In this document: positions 28,429 to 38,163 of the stretch, piece by piece
Position numbering within the stretch: the first letter of the stretch is position 1
Layout: each line of letters starts with the position of its first letter
From: Corynebacterium coyleae
Lineage (GTDB): Bacteria > Actinomycetota > Actinomycetes > Mycobacteriales > Mycobacteriaceae
DNA length: 64,000 bases
Reading direction: 5' to 3'
Assembly: GCF_030408635.1 (NCBI RefSeq)
Contig: NZ_CP047198.1
Span: 2,170,001-2,234,000 of the forward strand
Translations under genes and position numbers: made by a program
Notes under the pieces: generated by a model
The model's input: the letters and a program-made list of their open reading frames with translations, nothing else
Database searches by the model: none
Told to the model about the DNA's origin: nothing

Positions 28429-28457
28429 GACATAGCCGAGCGTAAGGAGTTAGACAA
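28429..28457 (-). promoter_or_regulatory. Promoter of gene F
   Basis: Minus-strand TTGTCT, 17-bp spacer, TATGTC, aligned with C and D. Confidence 0.6.
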
Positions 28458-28754
28458 GTGTCCGCAATATTTTGTCTCTTTCACTTGATGATGCTTTTAA
28501 TTCTTCAAGCTTCTTCAAAGCGTTCGCACCGCTCCACATGGCAAAACCCACACCGCAATCCCCCTTTTCTTAGGTTGTGAAATTTTGCATAGGGTCGCTT
28601 GCTGACGGTGGGGTTGGTGACGATCACATAGTGCCATCAACGCACGTTCTCACCCCTCAACTTGAGGCGCGAGGCAGCTTGGCGTACATTGTGCACACAG
28701 GTTCTACACGTTGCTTGAAGACCTCACCACACAAAAGTAAGGACAGTGGTCCCT
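28458..28754. other. Divergent intergenic region between gene F and the TA pair
   Basis: AT-rich spacer before the plus-strand toxin-antitoxin pair. No clear operator or promoter identified; small frames here lack ribosome sites. Confidence 0.4.
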
Positions 28755-29039
28755 ATGACTCAGCCAAAAGTTAAGCGACTTCACCTCAGGACAACAGAGG
28801 TCCAGGACGAGACGCTACGAAGTGCCGCCGAAGCCCAGGATGTTCCGGTGTCCGATTTCGTGCTCGGCAGCGCAATGATCGAAGCGGAAAAGATTCTTGC
28901 CGATCGCCGTTGGTTCGAATTGAGCGACGAAGACTTCGCCAAATTCGAGAAAGCCCTCGATACCCCCGTCGACGGCACGAAACTAGCGCGCCTTCTCGCA
29001 TCCGACTCCGTCTTCGGAAAGGAGTTCCACCTTGACTAG
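28755..29039 (+). CDS. TacA-like DUF1778 antitoxin
   Basis: 94-residue protein with an N-terminal ribbon-helix-helix segment (VKRLHLRTTEVQDETLRSAA) followed by the DUF1778 hallmark VSDFVLGSAMIEAEKIL and an acidic C-terminal arm (FELSDEDFAKFEKALDTP) of the kind that wraps the toxin. ATG at 28755 has AAGGA about 11 nt upstream; a GTG 9 nt earlier sits too close to it. The stop overlaps the start of the downstream GNAT gene by 8 nt, which indicates one operon with coupled translation. In characterised TacAT systems the antitoxin neutralises the acetyltransferase and represses the operon; that is assumed here by family. Confidence 0.88.
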   Translation: MTQPKVKRLHLRTTEVQDETLRSAAEAQDVPVSDFVLGSAMIEAEKILADRRWFELSDEDFAKFEKALDTPVDGTKLARLLASDSVFGKEFHLD

Positions 29040-29544
29040 GGACATCATCCAACCTCCGCGAACGATCGAAAAGGAAGATGATGTTGCAGGTTTCTCCTGC
29101 GGGGTGGAAAGCCTAGACAAGTGGCTCAAAGAAAACGCTTGGAAAAACCAACGCGCCAACAATTCTGTCACCTACGTGACAACGCTTAACGACAAGGTAG
29201 TTGGTTACTACGCTCTCGCATCGGGCGGAGTCAGCCGAGATGCCCTGCCCAAGCGATTCCGCAACAACCGTCCCAAGGATGTTCCGATCATCCTTCTGGG
29301 GCGGTTCGCTGTCGATTCGCGCGCTCAAGGCAGACAACTAGGCAAATCCCTATTACAGGACATGTTTAGACGCGCGATCGCCGCAGCGGAGATAATCGGT
29401 GCGGCAGCGATCCTCATCCACGCACACGATGAAAGCGCAAAACAGTTCTACCTCCATAACGCTAACTTTCATGAAATGCCAGGAGAACCGCTCCATCTCC
29501 TCCTGCCGGTGGAATCACTGATCCAACAAGCCCAGAACTCTTAG
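29032..29544 (+). CDS. TacT-like GNAT toxin
   Basis: 170-residue GCN5-family N-acetyltransferase. TTG at 29032 is preceded by GGAAAGGAG at proper spacing. The fold signatures are FSCGVESLDKWLKENAW near the N terminus (the family 'F.CG...LD.wL' box), the acetyl-CoA loop VDSRAQGRQLGKSLL, and a C-terminal AKQFYLHNANFHEMP with the conserved YxxxxF pattern. Toxins of this type acetylate the amino group of aminoacyl-tRNA and stop translation. It is paired with the DUF1778 antitoxin immediately upstream. Its 3' end overlaps the convergent TPR gene by 30 nt. Confidence 0.88.
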   Translation: MTRDIIQPPRTIEKEDDVAGFSCGVESLDKWLKENAWKNQRANNSVTYVTTLNDKVVGYYALASGGVSRDALPKRFRNNRPKDVPIILLGRFAVDSRAQGRQLGKSLLQDMFRRAIAAAEIIGAAAILIHAHDESAKQFYLHNANFHEMPGEPLHLLLPVESLIQQAQNS

Positions 29545-30840
29545 CATGCGGCGCCTCCACGCTTCCAACTCAATCGGCACAACGGTAGGCGTATCCCTCA
29601 GGGTTTCAGGCTCCCACAACCACATCGATCCCGTCGGCATACCGGCGGGCAAAGCATCAATCAGAAACTGGATACTCTCTAGTGGCGCATCCCTATTGCA
29701 GCGGTATGAAGCGGCGACGAGATTGAAATGATTGAGCGTGCTGACCAGCGACCCCTCCTCTACCGGTTGGTAGAGCTTCAACGTCTCCAAGGCGCGCTCC
29801 GGGTTTTCTCCAATAATGCAGAACCCGAAGTTTCTCTTCACCTCTGGCTCATTAGGAAACAGGTTTATGTTTTCACTTGCCAGGTTGACCGCCTGGTCCA
29901 CGTCACCTTTGTCTAATGCGGCAATTACGGATTTCTGTGCTTTCTCCAGCTCAGCCAATGGCCCCCGCTGATAGGGCGCAATTTGTGAAGTCGCGCGCCT
30001 AGCGAGCTCTTGGGTTACATCAAACAAAGAGACTCTGCGTTCCTCCAGAAGACCAACGTCAAATTGGGCTAATCCCTGAACCGCACCGGGCTTCGTTATG
30101 AAAGTCAGCTCCCACAGCAGGGACTCACTAGCCCACTCGTCTAGATACGTTTTTGTAAACCGCTCACATACCCAAACCGTTGCGTCACGGCCATTGAGCA
30201 AAAACAGATCCTCATCATCGGCAAGAGACTGGTCTGTTGAGTAACGCCACCCAACGAGATGCGCAATAGGCGCCTCTTGAAGCCAACGTTGCACCTCCCG
30301 AACAAAAGACCCATTCATCGCCCTAGCTCGGGCCAAGCTCCGGTCTCCTGCTGCTACGCCTTGAAGCTCTGGACTTGCAATAAGAAGATCAGCCCATTCT
30401 CCCAGAAGCAGTTCATCACTCCCGCGTTCTTTTTCCAGCACGAGCTGCCGGCACGCTAACGCTCCTTCAAGGACAAAATCGATCAACATCGGCCCGAATC
30501 CAGTTCGGATGATCGCATCGGCGGACAGACCGCGATCGGCCAACTTGCCAAGTGCGGACGTGATTTGAGTATCACGACGCAACCTGTCTGGGACGTTCAA
30601 TCGCCGCAGATTGTCCGAGACAAGCCGAAGGAGCTGCGCAGTCGTCCAGCAGCTCGTTGGCTCACCCGGGAGGTGCACATAATCTGCCCCTACGCCCTCT
30701 GAGTGATCAGCCGAGGAAACGAGTAACTCACTTAGTGTTTCACAAGTCCGTAGCCCGTTGCACAACCGATGGTCAGTGACGCTACATTCTTGGCTGGCAG
30801 CGGCAACATAATCGGCCAGATCACGTCCGCCCTGTGCCAC
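29515..30840 (-). CDS. TPR-like hypothetical protein downstream of purA
   Basis: About 441 codons. I do not recognise a named family. The C-terminal third looks like tetratricopeptide-type helices (VIAALDKGDVDQAVNLASENINLFPNEPEVKRNFGFCIIGENPERALETL). The middle has Trp-rich, Asp-rich stretches (LADDEDLFLLNGRDATVWVCERFTKTYLDEWASESLLWELTF). The frame opens with a GTG 6 nt after the purA stop, with GGGAAA too close to be a good ribosome site, so the start may lie further in or the gene may have lost its 5' end. Its 3' end overlaps the TacT gene, so one of the two probably arrived by insertion. Function unknown. Confidence 0.6.
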   Translation of the reverse strand: MAQGGRDLADYVAAASQECSVTDHRLCNGLRTCETLSELLVSSADHSEGVGADYVHLPGEPTSCWTTAQLLRLVSDNLRRLNVPDRLRRDTQITSALGKLADRGLSADAIIRTGFGPMLIDFVLEGALACRQLVLEKERGSDELLLGEWADLLIASPELQGVAAGDRSLARARAMNGSFVREVQRWLQEAPIAHLVGWRYSTDQSLADDEDLFLLNGRDATVWVCERFTKTYLDEWASESLLWELTFITKPGAVQGLAQFDVGLLEERRVSLFDVTQELARRATSQIAPYQRGPLAELEKAQKSVIAALDKGDVDQAVNLASENINLFPNEPEVKRNFGFCIIGENPERALETLKLYQPVEEGSLVSTLNHFNLVAASYRCNRDAPLESIQFLIDALPAGMPTGSMWLWEPETLRDTPTVVPIELEAWRRRMLRVLGLLDQ

Positions 30841-30845
30841 TTTCC

Positions 30846-32135
30846 CTACCGCTCCATGATGTCGTGGCGCACGATGGTCTGATCGCGGCCCGGGCCGACG
30901 CCGATGTAGGAGATCGGCGCACCGGAGAGCTCCTCGAGGCGCAGCACATAATCCTGGGCCTTCTGCGGCAGCTCCTCAAAGGTGCGGCAGCCGGTGATGT
31001 CCTCGTCCCAGGCGGGCATCGTCTCGTAGATCGGCGTTGCGTGGTGGAAGTCGGTCTGGGTCATCGGCATTTCGTCGAAACGCTTGCCGTCCACGTCGTA
31101 GGCCACACAAATCGGGATCTCGCCGATGCCGGTGAGCACGTCGAGCTTGGTCAGGAACAGGTCCGTAAAGCCGTTGACGCGGGAGGCGTAGCGCGCGATC
31201 ACGCTGTCGTACCAGCCGGTGCGGCGCACGCGGCCGGTGTTCACGCCGACCTCACCGCCGGTGACCTGCAGGAACTCGCCCCACTTGTCAAACAGTTCCG
31301 TCGGGAACGGACCCGCCCCAACGCGGGTGGTGTACGCCTTGATAATGCCCAGCACGCCCGTGATGCGAGTCGGGCCGATACCCGCACCCACGCACGCGCC
31401 GCCGGCGGTCGGGTTCGAGGACGTCACGAACGGGTAGGTGCCGTGGTCCACGTCCAACATGGTGGCCTGACCACCCTCCATGAGGACGTGCTTGCCGGCG
31501 GAGAGGGCGTCGTTAAGCATGCGCTCCGCATCAATCACCATCGGCTCGAGGCGCTCCGCGTAACGGCCGAAGTAATCCATCGTCTCCTCGACCGAAATCG
31601 CGCGACGGTTATACATCTTGACCAGCATCTGGTTCTTCACATCGAGCGCAGACTCGATCTTCTGGCGCAGGATGGACTCGTCGAAAACGTCCTGCACGCG
31701 CAGGCCCACGCGAGCGACCTTGTCGGCGTAGGTCGGGCCGATGCCGCGACCCGTCGTGCCAATCGCGCGCTTGCCCAAGAAACGCTCCTGCACACGATCC
31801 AACTGCTGGTGATACGGCGCCACCAAATGCGCATTCGCGCTGATCTTCAACCGCGACGCATTCGCACCGCGCGCCTCAAGGCCGTCAATCTCCTCGAACA
31901 ACGCCTCAAGGTTCACCACCACACCGTTGCCCAGAATCGGGGTAGCGTTTTCGGACAGGACGCCGGCGGGCAACAACTTCAGCTCGTACTTCTCCCCACC
32001 GACAACCACCGTGTGCCCAGCGTTATTACCGCCGTTGGGCTTAACCACGTAGTCGACCCGACCGCCGAGAATGTCAGTTGCTTTGCCTTTGCCCTCGTCG
32101 CCCCACTGGGCGCCCACGATGATGATGGCGGACAT
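30846..32135 (-). CDS. purA: Adenylosuccinate synthetase PurA
   Basis: Cytosolic enzyme joining IMP and aspartate with GTP, the first committed step to AMP. 429 residues, the normal length. Signatures: the GTP loop [19 protein letters not shown] at the N terminus, the catalytic-His box [24 protein letters not shown], the [12 protein letters not shown] segment and the C-terminal [24 protein letters not shown] at 32135 is preceded by AAGGAG; a longer frame runs into the divergent gene and is rejected. It is divergent from the Rv0358-like gene, an arrangement I recall from Mycobacterium and Corynebacterium. Confidence 0.97.
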   Translation of the reverse strand: MSAIIIVGAQWGDEGKGKATDILGGRVDYVVKPNGGNNAGHTVVVGGEKYELKLLPAGVLSENATPILGNGVVVNLEALFEEIDGLEARGANASRLKISANAHLVAPYHQQLDRVQERFLGKRAIGTTGRGIGPTYADKVARVGLRVQDVFDESILRQKIESALDVKNQMLVKMYNRRAISVEETMDYFGRYAERLEPMVIDAERMLNDALSAGKHVLMEGGQATMLDVDHGTYPFVTSSNPTAGGACVGAGIGPTRITGVLGIIKAYTTRVGAGPFPTELFDKWGEFLQVTGGEVGVNTGRVRRTGWYDSVIARYASRVNGFTDLFLTKLDVLTGIGEIPICVAYDVDGKRFDEMPMTQTDFHHATPIYETMPAWDEDITGCRTFEELPQKAQDYVLRLEELSGAPISYIGVGPGRDQTIVRHDIMER

Positions 32136-32187
32136 CACGCACTCCTTAAATATGGCGTATGAACGGGCATATTGTACCGTGAGCGCC

Positions 32188-32991
32188 ATGCGGCTCATCC
32201 ACTGCGCATGCGGCGCGTCCCCCGAACCCTCAATTCCGGGCGCAGAAACGTTCCAACTCCCCGCGCACCCCACCCAGCGCGACCTCAAGTTTCTCGACGC
32301 CATCGCGCGCGAAGTGCTCCCCTCAGATCCCACCCCGTCGCTTGACGAGATCCAGAAAAACCCCGCCGTCGACCACCTCGGCGCACCCACGTTTGCGCCG
32401 CAGCAACCCTCTGAGCCGTTGCGTGTTGTGGTGTCCGGCAGCGACCGTGCCCTCGGGCTGGTGCTCACCCGCCTGATGCGCGCGGATTGCATGTGGGCGG
32501 AAGTCGGATATGTGCCCGCGGATCCGCAATCGCCCGCGGCGGTGCTCTGGGGCGCGGAGTCTGCGGATCTTGCTGCAGGCGGGCCCGTGCGGCCCATCCC
32601 CTGCATCCGCACCGACTTCGGCGAGGTCGTTGCAGGATCCGCGGAGCTCTTTACTGACGACGGCGCCACGCCCTACTACGGCGAAGTCGTCGTCGACTCG
32701 GACGTGCTGGTCCACCCCGGCGTCGAATACGGCGCACGCCTCGTGCCCACCGTCGACGCGCCCGGCATCGCCGCCGCCCCCTTCACCAGCCCACTCGTAC
32801 CCACCCGCCGCTTCCTACGCCGCCAGCCCGTCGCACGCCTCGACGGCACCCGCACCCTCACCGGGCGCGCCCTGCAATCCGGTGGCAATGAGATCACAGT
32901 GCGTATCGACGACCACCTGCGCCCCCGACCCGTCTCCCGCGTCACCTTCTACCGACACCTGCGCGACATCCAAGCGGTCCGTTCGGCATAG
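32188..32991 (+). CDS. Conserved actinobacterial protein (Rv0358-like position)
   Basis: 267 residues with no recognisable catalytic motif. It is divergent from purA with about 50 bp between starts. A GTG three codons earlier (32179) is an alternative start and CATATTGT just upstream could be a -10, which would give an almost leaderless mRNA. Visible features are a Cys pair near the N terminus (HCACG), a segment with [21 protein letters not shown] resembling a nucleotide-binding or sugar-phosphate fold, and a long basic C-terminal part ([20 protein letters not shown]). From gene order it is the counterpart of the uncharacterised Mycobacterium protein next to purA; that is memory of synteny, not a search. 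Confidence 0.75.
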   Translation: MRLIHCACGASPEPSIPGAETFQLPAHPTQRDLKFLDAIAREVLPSDPTPSLDEIQKNPAVDHLGAPTFAPQQPSEPLRVVVSGSDRALGLVLTRLMRADCMWAEVGYVPADPQSPAAVLWGAESADLAAGGPVRPIPCIRTDFGEVVAGSAELFTDDGATPYYGEVVVDSDVLVHPGVEYGARLVPTVDAPGIAAAPFTSPLVPTRRFLRRQPVARLDGTRTLTGRALQSGGNEITVRIDDHLRPRPVSRVTFYRHLRDIQAVRSA

Positions 32992-33292
32992 TTTCAGGAA
33001 TTATATTCACGCTCTGGCGGACTTCACATTTCGCGTTTTCTCTATGCGATTGGTAGCTCGCTGTTACCTAACTGACACATTGCGTTCATTTCGCTGAACG
33101 TTTTGCCACCTTTCAGATTTTCGTTTCCGCTGGCTGTTGGCGGTTTCCATGGGACTACCTGAACTTGTCGTGTTTGTCGCTCGAACACCCGTTCTACTTT
33201 TCGAGGCTCAGGTTGGGTCCGCTGCCAGAATGGTTGATCGTCGTTACGGTCGGAATCGTTCTCGCAACAACAAATCAAAAGGAGAAACAACA
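32992..33292. other. Non-coding stretch upstream of the PRC-barrel gene
   Basis: AT-richer region of 301 bp carrying the promoter and leader of the following gene; AAAGGAGAAAC immediately precedes its ATG. I see no ORF, clear terminator or structured RNA in it. Confidence 0.5.
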
Positions 33293-34141
33293 ATGACTAA
33301 CCTCAACCGCATCGAGGATCTTGCAAACGCAACCGCATACGACGTCAACGGCGACAAAGTCGGCGGCGTCAAGGACGTCTACGTCAACGACTCCACCGGC
33401 CAGCCGGACTTCGTATCCGTTAGCCACGGCCTCTTCGGTGGCGGCGACTCCATCGTCCCGCTGCGTGGCCACACGCTTCGCGACGGCGACCTGCACCTCG
33501 CATTCTCCAAGGACCGCATCGAGGACGCACCGGATCTCGACGAAAACGGCCACCTGACCACCCAGGACCAGGACGCCTTCTACCGCCACTACGGCCTGGA
33601 GACCACCGAGGACGTGACCACCTACGAGACCGGTAAGCACGCCGCTGCTGGTGCCGGTGTCGGTGCTGCTGGTGCTGCGGGTGCTGGTGCCGCGGGTGCT
33701 GGTGCTGGTGCCGGTGAGCGTGGTGTCGTCGATAATGAGCGCGCCGCTGCCGCAGACCGCACCACCGACGTCGACGGCGAACTGATCCGCTCCGAGGAGC
33801 AGCTCAACGTCTCCAAGGACCGCGTCGAATCCGGCCAGGTCAGCCTGCGTAAGTACGTCGTCGAGGAGACCGAAACCGTCGAGGTCCCGGTCGAGCGCGA
33901 GGAAGTCCGCATCGTACGCGAGCCGATCACCGACGCAGACCGCGCAAACTACGACGGCAACATCGGCGAGCAGGAAGCATCCGTCACGCTTCACGAGGAC
34001 CGCGTCACCGTATCCAAGGAATCCGTCCCGGTAGAGAAGGTTTCCCTGGAGAAGGACACCGTCCGCGACACCGAGCGCGTCTCTGAAGAGGTACGCAAGG
34101 AGCGCTTCGAGACCGACGGCGTCGTCGAAGACAACAAGTAA
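33293..34141 (+). CDS. PRC-barrel / DUF2382 (YsnF/AvaK-type) stress protein
   Basis: 282 residues. Residues 1-90 are a PRC-barrel (LANATAYDVNGDKVGGVKDVYV ... DFVSVSHG ... RIEDAPDLDENGHLT). Then comes a low-complexity Ala/Gly linker (about 115-145), and a DUF2382 domain (EEQLNVSKDRVESGQVSLRKYVVEET ... VPVEREEVRIVREPI ... VSKESVPVEKVSLEKDTV). AAAGGAGAAAC gives a strong ribosome site for the ATG at 33293. Family members are soluble proteins induced by stress or dormancy; the molecular role is not known. Monocistronic with a strong terminator. The linker DNA is a short GCTGGTGCC-type repeat and may vary in length. Confidence 0.85.
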   Translation: MTNLNRIEDLANATAYDVNGDKVGGVKDVYVNDSTGQPDFVSVSHGLFGGGDSIVPLRGHTLRDGDLHLAFSKDRIEDAPDLDENGHLTTQDQDAFYRHYGLETTEDVTTYETGKHAAAGAGVGAAGAAGAGAAGAGAGAGERGVVDNERAAAADRTTDVDGELIRSEEQLNVSKDRVESGQVSLRKYVVEETETVEVPVEREEVRIVREPITDADRANYDGNIGEQEASVTLHEDRVTVSKESVPVEKVSLEKDTVRDTERVSEEVRKERFETDGVVEDNK

Positions 34142-34197
34142 AACATGTATAGGGGTTTAGCCCCTGGCTTTCGCCCCTGGCGTTCGCCCCTGGCTTT

Positions 34198-34234
34198 CGC
34201 CCCGGTTGGGAATGTTCCTAACCGGGGCTTTTTG
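34198..34234 (+). terminator. Rho-independent terminator of the PRC-barrel gene
   Basis: GCCCCGGTTGGG / CCTAACCGGGGC stem followed by TTTTTG. It is preceded (34160-34200) by about three copies of a 13-14 bp repeat CCCCTGGCTTTCG. Confidence 0.9.
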
Positions 34235-34245
34235 CTGTTCGTTTT

Positions 34246-34288
34246 GCTGATCGTCTAGCTCGGCTAGGCTCCCTACTAGACGATCAGC
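34246..34288. repeat. REP-like palindromic repeat (GCTGATCGTCTAG...CTAGACGATCAGC)
   Basis: Perfect 13-bp arms around a 17-bp centre. Related units: 34344-34360 with 40421-40437 (one unit split by IS insertion), 38745-38772, 53144-53186, 57804-57815 (half), 59095-59137 and 59193-59230. This unit and the split one form a pair joined by a ~55-bp spacer containing CCCAGGTGAT, matched by the pair at 59095-59230. Confidence 0.85.
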
Positions 34289-35497
34289 ATTCGGGTTCGA
34301 AGTTTTCCCAGGTGATATTGCACATGATGTTCGGTAGCGGCGAGATCGTCTAGTTGTGCCGTGTCATGTCTCGTGACTTATTGGACAAGGAGTCCAGTCA
34401 CTTATTGGACACGATGTCCACACACTTTTTGGACAGCGTGCGGGTGGAATGGGCGGATGGCTATTTCATCGCACAAGCGCAGAAAGATCGCGGATTTTGA
34501 TCCGGTCCGCGACGGCAAGACCATCACGCAGTTTTGTAAAGAAGAACAGATCTCACGCCAGACGTTTCACAACGTGAAAAACCGCATCACCGAACGTGGA
34601 CGGTCCGGCATTCTGCCGGATAGCACTGCTCCGAAAAACCCTGCCCGCAAATACACAGACGCTGACTACCAGGCTGTCATTAACGCACGGTTCGATCTGC
34701 AAGAGCAGGGATTGGACTGCGGCCCGTTGTCGATCTACTACCGCTTGTACGACGCAGTTGGCCCAGAGTGCACTCCATCGCGCACAACAATTGCGACCTG
34801 GCTGCACAACGCTGGTTTGGTCGATGTCAACGCGCGTAAGCGTCCACGCAGTTCTTATAAGCGTTTCGCCCGCGATTTTGTCTGCGAGTTGTGGCAGATC
34901 GACGCTTTGGTCTACCGCCTGTTCGATGTTGACCACACCCAGGCCACGATCTATCAGGTCATCGATGACGCCAGCAGATTCGACGTAGGAACGAAAGCGT
35001 TTATGCGTCCTGAAAACGGCGAAGACGCTCGCACCACGTTGGCGGCAGCCTTTGATAACTACCGCAAACCACAAGAACTCTTATCGGACAACAGTGAAGC
35101 ATTTGCCACCTACCACCGTGGGCGTTTGTCAGCAACGGAAATATGGCTGGCTGAACAAGGCGTCGTCGCGATCGCTGGGTTTGCTCCCACAACGCAAGGC
35201 AAAGACGAACGCTCCCATCGCACCTTGGTGCAGTTTCTTGATGCGCGCACACCAACAACGTTTAACGAGTTGCAAGCAGCGATCGTGGCCTACCGTGAGG
35301 TGTACAACACTCACCGGAGGCATCAAAGCCTGCTTGTCGGCAAAATGCACATCACACCGCAACAGGCTTGGGAGACGTTCCCGCAGGCTGAATCACCAAC
35401 AGATCCGCTGGATCCTGAAGTGATATGGCAACGCGTTGTTGACTACAACCTTGCCAACAACCCGCATGCACAGCCGAAGCCTGCGGATGTAAAAGAT

Positions 35498-36883
35498 GGG
35501 TTAAGCGACAAAATGTGTGTCCGGAATCGTTGATTTTCATGCTCTGAACTCCGCGTTTGCGGAAAATATATGCTCCAAAAGCATATATTGGCCCTCTCTT
35601 GCGAAAATCCCCGGTGTGGCTGCCATGGTGTGCTACGCGGCGGTGGTTCGGTTGCCCAATGCCAAAGAACCGACCACGCTGCCATTGTGGCGGCGATATG
35701 AAACGAAACGGCACCACCAGCAACGGGACGACCCGGTGGCGGTGCAAAATCTGCGGTGCTTCACTGACCAAGCAGCGCAGCGATATCACCAACGCAGCCC
35801 TATTTCGTGCGTTCATCCAGCACCTGACCACCGGGACCAGTCTTGCGGCGATCGCCGGCAACATGAGCTGCTCGACACGTACGCTGCAGCGCAAATTCGA
35901 TGCCTTTTGGCTGGTTGACGTGCCTGACCCGACCATCGGCCATACAGGCAGGGTCTACGACCAGATCTTCATCGACGGCACCTACACCGCAGGTGGCTGT
36001 CTGATCGTGGCGGCAACGCTCGACCACGTCATCGCCTGGCACTGGTGCAAACAAGAAACCACACACGACTACAAGCGCCTGCTCGAGCGCATCGAAGCAC
36101 CGTTGATCGCTGTGATCGACGGTGGCCGAGGAGCCACAAGCGCAATTAAAACGTGCTGGCCAAACACCAAAATCCAACGCTGCCTCGTGCACGCCCAACG
36201 CAGAGTACGCCGCTACACCACCTCACGACCACGCACTGATGCTGGCCGCACCATCTACCGACTCGCGCTGAAACTCACCCGCATCACCACCCTGGACGAG
36301 GCTGCACAATGGGGTGCACAACTGCAAGAGTTTCACACGCTCTACAAGGATTGGCTCAACGAAAAGACACAGGTCAAAGACCCGAAAACAGGCAAAGACA
36401 CACTCGTGTGGACCCATGTCAACGTGCGCAAGGCCTACAACAGCCTCAACCACCTGTGGCGCAATGACCTGCTGTTTGTCTACCTCAAGCCCCCGAAAGG
36501 CGTGCTTAAGCCGCACCGGATCAAATCCACCACCAACAGTCTTGAAGGCGGCATCAACGCCCAGCTGAAGCTCCTTGCAAGAACTCATCGCGGCAGACGC
36601 GGTGAGCACCAACGCAAAATGCTGGATTGGTGGCTGTATCTGAAAACGGAACTGCCTGGCGATCCAATAGAAATCGCCAGACAGTCCAACTGGGGCCAGA
36701 ACCAACTCGCCAAAGTTACAACCCTGACCCGAAACGAGAACCAAGCCGACTATGAAACAGGACGACCAGCCCTCTACGACAACGGTATCGATACCGAGTA
36801 CACACACTCAATCGGCATCCAAAAAGGCCACATCTAACCCCCGCGACACGCCGATAGCAGACACACATTTTGTCGCTTAACCC
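35498..36883 (+). mobile_element. IS1249-like element (IS256 family)
   Basis: 1386 bp with 24-bp inverted ends (GGGTTAAGCGACAAAATGTG...) at 35498-35521 and 36860-36883, and a perfect 8-bp target duplication TAAAAGAT (35490-35497, 36884-36891). It interrupts the transposase gene of the surrounding element. Confidence 0.92.
35659..36837 (+). CDS. IS1249-like transposase
   Basis: 392 residues from the ATG that starts MPKNRPRCHCGGDMKRNG, the usual IS1249 opening with a zinc-ribbon (CHCGG ... WRCKICG). Upstream in-frame codons to 35557 lie next to the left end and are probably not translated. Catalytic pattern of IS256-type enzymes: D in IFIDGTYTAGG, D in AVIDGGRGATS followed by the C..H box QRCLVHAQRR, and E in NSLEGGINAQL. 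The gene appears intact. The ribosome site is weak. Confidence 0.88.
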   Translation: MPKNRPRCHCGGDMKRNGTTSNGTTRWRCKICGASLTKQRSDITNAALFRAFIQHLTTGTSLAAIAGNMSCSTRTLQRKFDAFWLVDVPDPTIGHTGRVYDQIFIDGTYTAGGCLIVAATLDHVIAWHWCKQETTHDYKRLLERIEAPLIAVIDGGRGATSAIKTCWPNTKIQRCLVHAQRRVRRYTTSRPRTDAGRTIYRLALKLTRITTLDEAAQWGAQLQEFHTLYKDWLNEKTQVKDPKTGKDTLVWTHVNVRKAYNSLNHLWRNDLLFVYLKPPKGVLKPHRIKSTTNSLEGGINAQLKLLARTHRGRRGEHQRKMLDWWLYLKTELPGDPIEIARQSNWGQNQLAKVTTLTRNENQADYETGRPALYDNGIDTEYTHSIGIQKGHI

Positions 36884-36946
36884 TAAAAGATCTGGGCTGT
36901 GTCAAATTTTGTGGACGGGTAAACCCGTTGTGTTTGGTTGTGGGGG

Positions 36947-37810
36947 TTAGGCTGCGGCGGCGTGTGTGTCGGCGCAGCGGGTTTTGAATTGGCGCATTGC
37001 TTCGGCGGGGATCAGCCCGGTGGTGGAGTGGATGCGGCGGCGGTTGTAGTACGCCTCGATCCAGTGTCCGACTTCGTAGCGGGCGTCGAACTTCGACGCG
37101 AACTGCTTCTTTTCGTACAGCAGATGCAGCTTCAACGTGGAAAACATCGACTCCGCAACCGCGTTGTCCCAGCACACACCGACCGCGCCGGTGCTTAAAC
37201 GCACATCGAGTTTCTTGGCTGTTTGCGCGAACTGCTTCGAAGTGTACTGCGAGCCGCGGTCGGAGTGAAACACCGCGTTGCCCGCGACGAAACCGGCCGC
37301 GTGCGCCATGGTCAGCGCGTCGACGACAAGTTGCGCACTCATCCGGTCTGCGATCTGCCACCCGACAACCATCCGTGTGCTCAGATCGATCACGACGGCC
37401 AGATACATCCACCCCTGCGCGGTGCGCAGGTAGGTGATGTCGCCGCACAGATAGGTTGTCGGCATCGCGGGGTAGAAACGGCGCCGAAGCAGATCAGCAC
37501 GTGCGCTCGCCTGCGGGTCTTGGATCGTGGTGCGTTTAAACGCGCGACGGTACTTGGTGTGCAGCGTGTTGTCAGCCATGATCTTTCGCACCGCATACAG
37601 CGTGGTTGCAACGTTTTGGGCCTGAAGCTGCCGGTAGATAGTGCGCGCCCCGGCAAAACCGTTGTGCTCGTTGAAGATCTCGATAACCAGATCGGTAATC
37701 GCCGCGCGTTTCGCCCGCGGTGTGCCACCGGCCGGCGGAGTATCTCTACGCTTGCGCCAGGCGTAATAGCCGGAGCTGGATACTTCCAACACACGGCACA
37801 TCATTGACAC
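36947..37810 (-). CDS. IS3 transposase OrfB (copy 1)
   Basis: 287-residue rve/DDE catalytic subunit. An HTH_21-like part (TDLVIEIFNEHNGFAGARTIYRQLQ) is followed by the core with D in YLCGDITYLRT, D in FHSDRGSQYTS and E in CWDNAVAESMFSTLK. Read as a -1 frameshift fusion with OrfA: the frame is open upstream of the ATG back to the A7 slip site, so the ATG is probably not the functional start. Confidence 0.9.
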   Translation of the reverse strand: MSMMCRVLEVSSSGYYAWRKRRDTPPAGGTPRAKRAAITDLVIEIFNEHNGFAGARTIYRQLQAQNVATTLYAVRKIMADNTLHTKYRRAFKRTTIQDPQASARADLLRRRFYPAMPTTYLCGDITYLRTAQGWMYLAVVIDLSTRMVVGWQIADRMSAQLVVDALTMAHAAGFVAGNAVFHSDRGSQYTSKQFAQTAKKLDVRLSTGAVGVCWDNAVAESMFSTLKLHLLYEKKQFASKFDARYEVGHWIEAYYNRRRIHSTTGLIPAEAMRQFKTRCADTHAAAA

Positions 37811-37854
37811 TGGGTAGCGGGGGCAGGGGTTGCCTTCTTCGTGGAAGTGGGCAA

Positions 37855-38163
37855 TTACCGCGAAGAGGTCCTCGTGGTGTGCTCCGTGGCGAAGAAGGCG
37901 GCCGCTTTTTTTAAAAACTCGTTTTCACGCTCGAGCTCTTTGATCCGCTTTGCCATCTCTGCCGGGTCCTGCGACGCGGCATCAGCAGCGCGCATGTGGC
38001 TGCCGGAACCAGTGCCCAAGGTGCCTTCGGCTTTGGCCACCCAGCGTCCCAACGACGAGGACGACACCCCGTACTCCTGGGCCACGGCACCACGAGTCTT
38101 GCCGAACATCAACACCTCATCAATGCACTGCTGACGAAACTGATCCGAATACTTACGTGGCAT
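37855..38163 (-). CDS. IS3 transposase OrfA (copy 1)
   Basis: 102-residue HTH protein (MPRKYSDQFRQQCIDEVL, VAQEYGVSSSSLGRWV) with a leucine-zipper-like end (RIKELERENEFLKKAA). The slip site TTTTTAAAAAAAG at the end of the zipper would move ribosomes into the OrfB frame. Confidence 0.9.
   Translation of the reverse strand: MPRKYSDQFRQQCIDEVLMFGKTRGAVAQEYGVSSSSLGRWVAKAEGTLGTGSGSHMRAADAASQDPAEMAKRIKELERENEFLKKAAAFFATEHTTRTSSR

Noticed and set aside
34344-34360. dif or pdif site at the IS target
   Set aside because: The sequence lacks the XerC/XerD 11-bp arms with a 6-bp centre; it is a member of the REP-like repeat family instead.
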